Source of the DNA: an uncultured Bilophila sp.
Lineage (GTDB): Bacteria > Desulfobacterota > Desulfovibrionia > Desulfovibrionales > Desulfovibrionaceae
Reading direction: 5' to 3'
Assembly: GCA_959604115.1 (NCBI GenBank)
Contig: CAUHBW010000148.1
Span: 1 to 8,461, forward strand
Length of the DNA: 8,461 bases
Shown: positions 1-5,559 of the stretch, piece by piece
Layout: each line of letters starts with the position of its first letter
How positions within the stretch are numbered: the stretch's first letter is position 1
The notes under the pieces: generated by a model
The model's database searches: none
Seen by the model: only the letters and a program-made list of their open reading frames with translations
What the model was told of the DNA's origin: nothing
Made by a program: the position numbers and the translations under genes

Positions 1-108
1 TAGAGCTATATTTATTTTCTAGACATATTCTTCAGAAGATTATGTGAATGTCCGATCCCTCTTTCTCTATACACTTGAAAAGATTTTCTACACAGTTCAA
101 CCACGCTC
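1..108. other. AT-rich flank after the last gene
   Basis: No gene is seen here. GAAAA-GA-TTTTC and TCTTC-A-GAAGA are small AT-rich palindromes; neither is followed by a T-run after a GC stem on the minus strand, so I cannot name a terminator. The drop in G+C compared with the genes suggests the edge of the operon. Confidence 0.35.
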
Positions 109-1023
109 TCAATATTTTTGAAGATGGATACGAAATCCACCCCATTCACCTTTCAGATACACGAATGAAAGCGTCCCATCAGCATCGTAACGTGCCGAAC
201 CGTAATCCAGCTCAAAACCTTCCACTTCAAGCCGACTGCACTGTCGGGCAACCGAAAAGGTACCGTACGCGATATGTCCCTTACACGAGGCTTTCCGTTT
301 CATAAGTTCTAATCCCTCCCCAATGAAAAGGCTGCGAGACATGTTCACTTGTTTCCCTTGGGTAATAGCAGCTAACGATCCCGCAAGGGGTTCAGCATCA
401 TCCCCCGCATAGATGCCCACATGCAGCAGTTTCATCCCGCCAATTCGGTGAAGTAACCGTCGCACCTCCTCGGCGGCAACCCCATTTTCCAGCGTAACCG
501 CACATGCCAACACATTTGGAGAAGTGAGACATGTGCTGACCTCGGTATCGGACAGCTTACCCCGGAAAACAAACCGGAGGTGCGGATACTTCCCGCAAAG
601 GCTCTGCGGATAACCGGGTACGGTTTCCCACGGCTTAAACGGAAATATCACGGCATCTGGCGCAAGTCGCCCAGCAGCATCTAGCGCCGCGTGGGACGAA
701 CATTCCAGAAACACTAGACTCCCTGTGCTTTTGCACAGCGCCACCAGTGCTGTATCACGGTTCGCCAGTGAAAGATACGAGACATTTCCAAAGGCGGTAA
801 CCTGCTGGGGGAGAGTTATGCCTCGCACTCCGAAGGCCATATTCGGCAGTTCCCTGCGAAGCTTGCCAATACAATCCCGTGTAATCTGTGTTCCATCTAG
901 TTCAATGATACGACAGCCGCCTTCCCAAGCCGTGCGGCACCATTTGAGCAGGGCAACCGAATCGCCTGAAGCAAACGAAGGAATCAAACCGAAACCATGA
1001 ATCAACGAAAGTGTACGATGCAT
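109..1023 (-). CDS. Aldolase-like (KDPG/KHG fold) protein with C-terminal VOC domain, catalytic lysine missing
   Basis: Two-domain protein, 304 aa from ATG 1023. Residues about 1-190 follow the KDPG/KHG aldolase barrel: LIPSF (13-17), EGGCRIIELDGT (34-45) with the conserved Glu41, ELP..AFGVRGITLPQQV (58-75), DAVIFPF (123-129) and SPNVLACAVTLEN (168-180). At the FKFFPA strand of E. coli Eda the Schiff-base lysine is Val125 here. The phosphate-binding PTGG reads FRGK (153-156), and the LRT arginine is also lost. Residues about 197-304 form a VOC/glyoxalase-like domain (MKLLHVGIY, FIGEGLELMK, KGHIAYGT, YLKGEWGGFRIHL). I recall that extension from aldolase-annotated proteins of anaerobes. ATG 1023 has GGAG 7 nt upstream and aligns with the family start. 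TTG 1119 and ATG 1125 in frame would add a 32-34 residue extension with no family match. Aldolase activity is doubtful; a role in the same carboxylate pathway, or as a binding/isomerising protein, is inference. Confidence 0.75.
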   Translation of the reverse strand: MHRTLSLIHGFGLIPSFASGDSVALLKWCRTAWEGGCRIIELDGTQITRDCIGKLRRELPNMAFGVRGITLPQQVTAFGNVSYLSLANRDTALVALCKSTGSLVFLECSSHAALDAAGRLAPDAVIFPFKPWETVPGYPQSLCGKYPHLRFVFRGKLSDTEVSTCLTSPNVLACAVTLENGVAAEEVRRLLHRIGGMKLLHVGIYAGDDAEPLAGSLAAITQGKQVNMSRSLFIGEGLELMKRKASCKGHIAYGTFSVARQCSRLEVEGFELDYGSARYDADGTLSFVYLKGEWGGFRIHLQKY

Positions 1024-1264
1024 ATGGACACTCCAAGCTAGTCCATGCTCAGGCAGCAGGATAGGAGAAAAACTCATGCCGAGGAACGTCGCACTTGATG
1101 AACACCAAAAACGAGCCAATGGCATACCTCCTCAATTGCCTTTCATATTGAGGAGATGGTCTCCGCAGCAACAGGGAGACGGCAAAGGAATATTCTCGAA
1201 GCAGGTAACGCGAAACAAAGAGCGGTACACAACTATTGGAGTCTATTCTCCGATCAGTGTTTCA
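1024..1264. other. Leader between the dehydrogenase gene and the aldolase-like gene
   Basis: The dehydrogenase stop and the preferred start of the last gene are 241 nt apart, the second largest gap in the block. It contains a strong hairpin with a Shine-Dalgarno sequence. No clear terminator or good promoter is visible. If the last gene starts at TTG 1119 or ATG 1125 instead of ATG 1023, part of this gap is coding. Confidence 0.4.
1126..1157 (-). promoter_or_regulatory. Hairpin sequestering a perfect Shine-Dalgarno sequence
   Basis: On the minus transcript the arm at 1157-1147 (AUCUCCUCAAU) pairs with 1136-1126 (AUUGAGGAGGU): 11 consecutive pairs including one G-U, with a 10-nt loop. The second arm contains GAGGAGG, the strongest ribosome binding site in the window, so ribosome access would need the helix to open. 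No T-run follows, so it is not a usual terminator. In the loop an AUG opens a four-codon frame (M-K-G-N) whose stop UGA lies in the second arm. The site stands 1 nt before ATG 1125 (too close) and 7 nt before an in-frame TTG at 1119. Confidence 0.5.
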
Positions 1265-2224
1265 TCATTGTTTCCTTCTTCGGCAGGTTGGGGGTGTCCA
1301 GTCATCCGAGCGTTTTTCGAGGCAACACCTAGATGACAAGGCCGCTCCTGTGGGTTCATCAAACGACAAACGTCGCGAAAGCCCATCTAAAAATCGGATC
1401 GCCTGTTCAAGATTTTCAGGTTCAGGCAATCCTCCATCACGGCAGTAAGCAAGCGACCGGGTACAGGCTTCCGCCATTAAAGCGGGAAGCCTCTCACCTG
1501 TCAGCATGGTATACGCCTCCATCATTTCATTGGTCATGCGTCCGGCCTTGGATATTGCCTTAGGCACCATCCTCTCCGCCATGACACGCAACGGCACGCC
1601 GTCAAACGTCCCGCATAGGGAATCAAGGACAGCGGAGTCCACCCCGTAACGGTGTGCGGCCCCCAGCGTTTCCATGAGCAGACACATCACACCTTTCTGA
1701 AACACGCTACGCAGCAGCTTGATCCTTGCAGCTTGCCCGGGCCCTCCCTCAATAACGGAGATATCCATTCCGAATGGTGCCATCGCGGCGCGAAACAGTC
1801 CCGCACCGTCACCGCAGGCGATGATGGGAACCTGATGGCGATAGGACTCTACAGGCCCCATGATCGCTGCGTCTGCAAAGGTCGCCCCCGTAATCTTGAT
1901 CAGCGCGGCGATGTCCCGTTTGACGTCGGGGGCAGCTGTGTTCGCATCCACGTAGAGATGCTGTTCCCGCAGATAGGGAACCGCCGCTTCTGCGACGACC
2001 CGGGCGGCGATTCCAGACACGCATGAGATGATCAAATTGGAACTGGCCGCAAGCGAGGCGTAATCCGGCCTGTACACAGCACCGATCGATTTGATTCGTC
2101 TGGCGTATCTCCCGGAAGGGAAATTGCGTGTATGAAAAAAGACTGTACCAAAACCCGACTCCCGAAGTCCTTCGGCCATAGCGGAAGCCGCACTACCGAA
2201 GCCGATGAAAGCGCAATGGTTCAT
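1265..2224 (-). CDS. NAD(P)-dependent beta-hydroxyacid dehydrogenase-like protein (DUF1932 type)
   Basis: Cytosolic oxidoreductase of the 6-phosphogluconate / 3-hydroxyisobutyrate dehydrogenase superfamily, 319 aa. The N-terminal Rossmann domain begins AFIGFGSAASAMAEGL with the GxGxxxxxxA dinucleotide motif (8-17). The domain end shows YVDANTAAPDVK (91-102) and FADAAIMGPV (116-125). The C-terminal all-helical domain opens with ARIKLLRSVFQKGVMCLLMET (167-186), the DUF1932 pattern, where Lys169 is at the position of the catalytic lysine. This branch has Ser where 3-hydroxyisobutyrate dehydrogenases have Asn. ATG 2224 has AGGAG 4 nt upstream. The last 30 or so residues are polar, Cys/Arg rich and match nothing I recognise, so the tail is probably non-conserved. 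Placed after the tctABC genes and before an aldolase-like gene, it likely oxidises or reduces a hydroxy-acid brought in by the transporter; the substrate is not known. Confidence 0.82.
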   Translation of the reverse strand: MNHCAFIGFGSAASAMAEGLRESGFGTVFFHTRNFPSGRYARRIKSIGAVYRPDYASLAASSNLIISCVSGIAARVVAEAAVPYLREQHLYVDANTAAPDVKRDIAALIKITGATFADAAIMGPVESYRHQVPIIACGDGAGLFRAAMAPFGMDISVIEGGPGQAARIKLLRSVFQKGVMCLLMETLGAAHRYGVDSAVLDSLCGTFDGVPLRVMAERMVPKAISKAGRMTNEMMEAYTMLTGERLPALMAEACTRSLAYCRDGGLPEPENLEQAIRFLDGLSRRLSFDEPTGAALSSRCCLEKRSDDWTPPTCRRRKQ

Positions 2225-2237
2225 GATACTCCTGAGA

Positions 2238-2266
2238 GCCCGCCCCCCCGGAATGGAAAGGCGGGC
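2238..2266 (-). repeat. GC-rich intercistronic hairpin between tctC and the dehydrogenase gene
   Basis: GCCCGCC (2238-2244) and GGCGGGC (2260-2266) form a perfect all-GC 7-bp stem with a 15-nt loop, 17 nt past the tctC stop. No T-tract follows on the minus strand; AGGAG of the next gene comes about 5 nt later. It looks like an mRNA-stabilising or attenuating hairpin that would lower downstream expression relative to the transporter, rather than a full terminator. Confidence 0.45.
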
Positions 2267-2283
2267 CGGTTGGGGAAGGGGCC

Positions 2284-3240
2284 TTACTTGGTACCGGTGC
2301 TACGGATCAGTTCAGCGAAGCGGGCATCCTGTTCCTTGAGGAACTGTCTTGTTTGTTCCGGGTTCAGAGCATGGACGTTGGAACCCTTAGCCTCCATACC
2401 CTTGACATATTCTGGGTCCGTCACGGCCTTTTGGAAGGCTTCGTACAGAATGTTGATGATTTCCTTGGGCGTTCCCTTAGGGGCAATGACTGTGCGCGCA
2501 GTACTGAGGACGACATCAACGCCCTGCTCCTTCCACGTGGGCACATCGGGCAACATAGGGATGCGCTCTTCTGAACAGAAACCGAGGGGGCGGATCTGTC
2601 CGGCACTGAACAGCGCATATCCCTCAAGCGGTGTTCCCATCGCTGCATCAATATGCTTTCCCGCCAGATTAGTCAGACCGTTGGCCGCTCCTCCCTGCTG
2701 GGAAAGAACCCGGAACTCGACACCTCCTTCCTGCTCAAGGGCCGTCATCTGAAAACGCGTGATCGAGCCTGGGGTGGACGCCGCAACGGATACCTTGCCG
2801 GGGTTCTGCTTCGCGTAGGCAAGGAACTCGCCCAGCGTCTTCCACGGAGCATCCTTATGCACCCAGATACCACCAGGATCGGAGTTGAACATGATCACAT
2901 GCTCAAAATCGTCCGTACCGACCGGGATGCGTCCCATGGGCTTAAGCGTAGAGATAGTGCTGGTCGTCAGGCCGATGGTGTATCCATCCGGCTTGGCCTT
3001 GGCGATGGCCATATATGCCTTGGCACCCGATCCCGCCGGTTGGTTCTGTATAGTAAATGGCTGCTTCAGATATTTTTCGGTATACAGGCACAGGGTACGC
3101 CCTGCCTGATCAGAGCCTCCACCGATGTTCCAACCGATGAGAAATTGAATCGAACGCGTGGGATAGGAAACTGCTGCGGACTCGGAGGCCCCTCCCCAGA
3201 ACAGCAGTGCCACAACAATCAACAACGCTATCTTTCTCAT
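2284..3240 (-). CDS. tctC: Tripartite tricarboxylate transporter, periplasmic receptor TctC
   Basis: Periplasmic substrate-binding protein of the TTT system (Bug/TctC family), 318 aa. A Sec signal peptide covers about residues 1-23: MRK, a hydrophobic core ALLIVVALLFWGG, and an Ala-rich cleavage region SESAA. There is no lipobox cysteine. The mature start YPTRSIQFLIGW and GGGSDQAGR (40-48) match the family N-terminus. PDGYTIG (84-90), LPDVPTWKEQG (230-240) and APKGTP (253-258) are the usual signature points. ATG 3240 is chosen over the longer frame to 3264 because AAGGAGG lies 5 nt upstream and the signal peptide starts there. It follows tctB by 72 nt in the same operon. This is the subunit that sets substrate specificity, but carboxylate binding in this family is largely through backbone loops, so the ligand is not predictable by eye. 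Confidence 0.94.
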   Translation of the reverse strand: MRKIALLIVVALLFWGGASESAAVSYPTRSIQFLIGWNIGGGSDQAGRTLCLYTEKYLKQPFTIQNQPAGSGAKAYMAIAKAKPDGYTIGLTTSTISTLKPMGRIPVGTDDFEHVIMFNSDPGGIWVHKDAPWKTLGEFLAYAKQNPGKVSVAASTPGSITRFQMTALEQEGGVEFRVLSQQGGAANGLTNLAGKHIDAAMGTPLEGYALFSAGQIRPLGFCSEERIPMLPDVPTWKEQGVDVVLSTARTVIAPKGTPKEIINILYEAFQKAVTDPEYVKGMEAKGSNVHALNPEQTRQFLKEQDARFAELIRSTGTK

Positions 3241-3312
3241 AAGTTCCTCCTTGATGAACAGCACGGTTACGGACAGTAGGGCAAAGACACCATTATCCGG
3301 GAAAAGGTTCCT

Positions 3313-3786
3313 TCAGACCCCCATCACCCCCTTGGGAAAAACAATATTGAGGCAAAACACAAAGATGCCATACATCATCCCCGAAACGAGGAAGGCAACG
3401 AGAAGCATGCGCTTGAATGAACGTTCGCCGATGATATACTGCATCACGACGAGAAAGCAGAACATCCAGAGGGCAACCCCGAGGTATTCCAGTAAGAAAA
3501 TGAAACTAGCCGTACAGAGGGTAATTGCGGTGAACAGGCCGGCGTTCCGCGAAAATCCCCCACCCACCCAAAGGGAAACTGCGGGTTTCCGCATGCCCTG
3601 AGCAAAGAGCAATAGGCTGAGGACACACATGGTTCCAGCGATAGCGTTCGGGAAAACCTGCGGACCGATGGCACGTACGGTTTCCATGGAAGTGGCAAAC
3701 TGCCGCGTCTGCCAGAGGAGGACAAGACTCAGGCAGAAAAAGAACAGGCCGATAACAGTATCGGTGTTTCGCATCACGATCTTCAT
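3313..3786 (-). CDS. tctB: Tripartite tricarboxylate transporter, small membrane subunit TctB
   Basis: Small four-helix membrane partner of TctA (157 aa, normal for this poorly conserved family). Hydrophobic segments lie at about 10-26, 46-63, 82-118 (two helices) and 125-149. The GPQVFP motif after the first helix (41-46) is characteristic of TctB proteins (G-P-x-x-F/Y-P). The frame is open to 3840, overlapping tctA, but ATG 3786 is preferred: GGGAG stands 6 nt upstream and the start then falls 28 nt after the tctA stop, with the helix beginning at the usual distance. The product acts only together with TctA and TctC in the inner membrane. Confidence 0.9.
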   Translation of the reverse strand: MKIVMRNTDTVIGLFFFCLSLVLLWQTRQFATSMETVRAIGPQVFPNAIAGTMCVLSLLLFAQGMRKPAVSLWVGGGFSRNAGLFTAITLCTASFIFLLEYLGVALWMFCFLVVMQYIIGERSFKRMLLVAFLVSGMMYGIFVFCLNIVFPKGVMGV

Positions 3787-3814
3787 GTGGAGCTCCCGTT
3801 CAAAAATGAGTGCG

Positions 3815-5299
3815 CTATCCGCGCACGTTGCGCTTCGCAAGCCAAATCCGGATGAACGGAGAAACCAGCAGCAGGAGCGTTAGTCCCAAGATAACGCAGG
3901 AGAGCGGAGACTGAACGAAGATGCCGAGATTGCCGTCCGAAAGCTCCATCGCACCACGAAAATTGGATTCGGCGATAGGTCCCAAGATCAGGCCCAGGAT
4001 CAGCGGGCCGGATGCGACGCCTAAGTTCTTTAGGAAAAAACCGAATATCCCGCTGAGGATCATGATCACCACATCTGTATAGCTACCGTTCATGGAATAG
4101 GCCCCTATGACACAGAGCAGACCGATAATGGGCAACAGCACGGTACGCGGAAGGTTCACGACGCGGGGGAAAGTCTTGGCGCTGGCGATGCCGAGCACAA
4201 GCATGGCAACGTTGGCCATGAACATGCCGAGAAAAATCATGTACACCATATGGAGATTATTCACATACAGCATGGGACCGGGAGTGATGTTGTGCATGAG
4301 CATCGCACCGAGCAGGACGGCAGTCACGGAACTGCCAGGGATGCCGAGTGTCAGTAGCGGAACCATTGCTCCGCCCACAGCGGCGTTATTGGCCGTTTCA
4401 CAGGAAACGAGGCCCTCGGTGACACCCGTACCGAAGCGTTCCGGGTGCTTGTCGGCTGCCACTGCCCGGTTGTAGGAAATGATCGCAGCGATCGATCCCC
4501 CTGCCCCCGGTAAGGCACCGATGAGCGTGCCGATCCATGAAGGATGGAGGCAGTTACGCAAGATGATCTTCATGTCGTTCCCGGTGGGGAACACGCGGCG
4601 CACAGCCTGCCGTACGGCCTTGGCCTGCTCCGTTTCCATAGCCTGCGTGAACACCTCACAGAGTCCGAATAGACCTATTACGACGGGAATGTAGTTGATC
4701 CCACCGAGCAGATCGTAATTGCCGTAAGAAAAGCGTTCTACCGATACCAGAGGGTCCATGCCCACGGTAGCGAGCATGAGGCCGATACAGGCGGCAATGA
4801 AGCCCTTGAGGATGGATTTGGCAACGACCACGACGATAGCCGAGAGTCCGAAGAGTGCGAGGAGCGCATATTCCGCCGGACCGAAGCTCAGGGCGGCCCG
4901 CGCGAGCAACGGAGAAATAAAGATGAGCGCCAACACCCCCACAGTCCCCCCAATGAAGGAGGAAACCGTGGCTATGCCTATAGCCCTTCCTCCCTCGCCG
5001 CGCTGTGACATGGGATAGCCGTCAAGCGTCGTCATGAGCGAGGCGGGGCAGCCGGGAATGTTCAACAGGATGGCGGCAATGGAACCACCGTAAATGCCGC
5101 CCGTGTAGATCCCCAGCAAGAGTAGCATCCCCTCAATGGGGGAAAGGTAATAGGTCACGGGCAGAAGAATGGCAACGCCGAGCGTTGCGCTCAAGCCGGG
5201 CAGAGCCCCGATGATAATCCCCACAAACGTCCCGAAAAAAACAAGCCCTATCATCATAGGGTGCAAAACATCCGAAAAGGCGGCTAGTAAGGTCGACAT
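3815..5299 (-). CDS. tctA: Tripartite tricarboxylate transporter, large membrane subunit TctA
   Basis: Main permease of a TTT-family secondary transporter, which moves a carboxylate handed over by the periplasmic receptor TctC using an ion gradient. The protein is 494 aa, the usual length, with about a dozen hydrophobic segments. Both copies of the TctA signature are present: GALPGLSATLG (31-41) and GALPGAGGSIAA (261-272). Around them are YTGGIYGGSIAAILLNIPG (65-83), DGYPMSQRGEGGRAIG (93-108), ETANNAAVGGAMVPLLTLGIP (301-321) and GPLILGLILGP (431-441). ATG 5299 is the natural start; GAGAG about 8 nt upstream is a modest ribosome binding site. It is the first gene after the operator-bearing spacer, with tctB and tctC downstream. 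The gene order tctA-tctB-tctC differs from the classical tctCBA order but occurs. Substrate cannot be told from the permease. Confidence 0.95.
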   Translation of the reverse strand: MSTLLAAFSDVLHPMMIGLVFFGTFVGIIIGALPGLSATLGVAILLPVTYYLSPIEGMLLLLGIYTGGIYGGSIAAILLNIPGCPASLMTTLDGYPMSQRGEGGRAIGIATVSSFIGGTVGVLALIFISPLLARAALSFGPAEYALLALFGLSAIVVVVAKSILKGFIAACIGLMLATVGMDPLVSVERFSYGNYDLLGGINYIPVVIGLFGLCEVFTQAMETEQAKAVRQAVRRVFPTGNDMKIILRNCLHPSWIGTLIGALPGAGGSIAAIISYNRAVAADKHPERFGTGVTEGLVSCETANNAAVGGAMVPLLTLGIPGSSVTAVLLGAMLMHNITPGPMLYVNNLHMVYMIFLGMFMANVAMLVLGIASAKTFPRVVNLPRTVLLPIIGLLCVIGAYSMNGSYTDVVIMILSGIFGFFLKNLGVASGPLILGLILGPIAESNFRGAMELSDGNLGIFVQSPLSCVILGLTLLLLVSPFIRIWLAKRNVRG

Positions 5300-5369
5300 T
5301 TCTTTTCTCTCTGTTTGTACTCGGTGAATGCGGATTACTGGATGGAATCTCTGTCTCTCCTATTATTCT

Positions 5370-5390
5370 TTGGTATAACCAATAGACCAA
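5370..5390. promoter_or_regulatory. GntR (FadR/FCD-type) operator-like palindrome with extra half-site
   Basis: TTGGT (5370-5374), N3, ACCAA (5378-5382) is a perfect 13-bp palindrome, and a further ACCAA (5386-5390) follows after another 3 nt, giving half-sites on an 8-nt period. TTGGT-N3-ACCAA is the known core recognised by FCD-branch GntR regulators such as PdhR and LldR. It overlaps the presumed -10 of the tctA promoter, so binding would repress. No regulator gene is in the window; identity of the factor is inference. Confidence 0.5.
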
Positions 5391-5407
5391 TAAAGCAATT
5401 CTGTCAA
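5379..5407 (-). promoter_or_regulatory. Putative sigma-70 promoter for tctABC
   Basis: A perfect TTGACA -35 hexamer lies at 5407-5402 on the minus strand. With 17-nt spacing the -10 would be TATTGG at 5384-5379, a poor match to TATAAT. A weak -10 under an operator is compatible with a regulated promoter, but the -10 assignment is tentative. The tctA start is about 80 nt downstream. Confidence 0.35.
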
Positions 5408-5430
5408 TAACTCCTTTGCCTTTTTCTTCG

Positions 5431-5466
5431 TCCCATTGTTGGAAACAACTTTCTAGCAACATGGGA
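5431..5466. repeat. Bulged 10-bp inverted repeat upstream of the tctA promoter
   Basis: TCCCAT-t-GTTG (5431-5441) pairs with CAACATGGGA (5457-5466) with one bulged T and a 15-nt loop. A competing smaller hairpin, GTTG-GAAA-CAAC, overlaps the left arm. It lies about 25 nt upstream of the TTGACA element, so it could be an activator site or RNA structure at the end of the previous transcript; neither can be decided here. Confidence 0.3.
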
Positions 5467-5471
5467 ATACT

Positions 5472-5491
5472 TGGGGCCAATTTTAGCCCCA
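5472..5491 (-). terminator. Possible terminator hairpin without U-tract
   Basis: TGGGGC and GCCCCA form a perfect 6-bp stem with an 8-nt AT loop about 70 nt after the exchanger stop. A closing U-G pair could lengthen it on the minus transcript. No run of T follows on either strand, so it is at best a weak intrinsic terminator. It may instead attenuate read-through from the ligase-exchanger unit into tctABC. Confidence 0.3.
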
Positions 5492-5502
5492 CTCTCATAC
5501 CA

Positions 5503-5518
5503 AGAAAAGCATTTTTCT
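5503..5518 (-). repeat. AT-rich inverted repeat after the exchanger gene
   Basis: Perfect 6-bp arms AGAAAA/TTTTCT around GCAT, 42 nt past the stop of the exchanger. The stem is too weak to stop transcription alone. It is the first of three consecutive inverted repeats in this spacer. Confidence 0.3.
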
Positions 5519-5559
5519 CATTTTTATTATTTGTTATAGATTGTTACATGAAGTATAAA

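Larger units (their letters stand above)
5300..5559. other. 260-nt AT-rich spacer with three inverted repeats and promoter/operator
   Basis: No convincing gene lies in this spacer between the exchanger stop and tctA; open frames crossing it show no family features. On the minus strand, from the exchanger end, it holds an AT hairpin, a GC hairpin, a longer bulged inverted repeat, a TTGACA element, an operator-like palindrome, and then about 70 nt of purine-rich leader before tctA. The length and base composition differ clearly from the 16-nt to 72-nt gaps elsewhere in the block, which argues that transcription of tctABC is controlled here. Confidence 0.6.

Noticed and set aside
3250..3260. The 11-mer CTTGATGAACA occurs here and at 1094-1104
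   Set aside because: One copy is in the tctC leader and one near the start of the aldolase-like gene, but the flanks do not match, so this is most likely chance.
2132..3279. Long plus-strand open frames opposite tctC
   Set aside because: The minus-strand tctC has signal peptide, ribosome binding site and family motifs; the plus frames have none.
5472..5491. Strong Rho-independent terminator after the exchanger
   Set aside because: The stem is only 6 bp and no T-run follows on the minus strand, so it is listed only as a possible weak terminator.
5133..5498. Minus-strand open frame of 121 codons crossing the tctA start and the spacer
   Set aside because: It overlaps tctA in another frame, shows no domain or good ribosome binding site, and its sequence looks like random translation.
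5300..5559. Sigma-54 promoter (TGGCAC-N5-TTGC) upstream of tctA
   Set aside because: The nearest match, TTGGCCCC followed by ATTCC, lacks the key GC spacing and bases.
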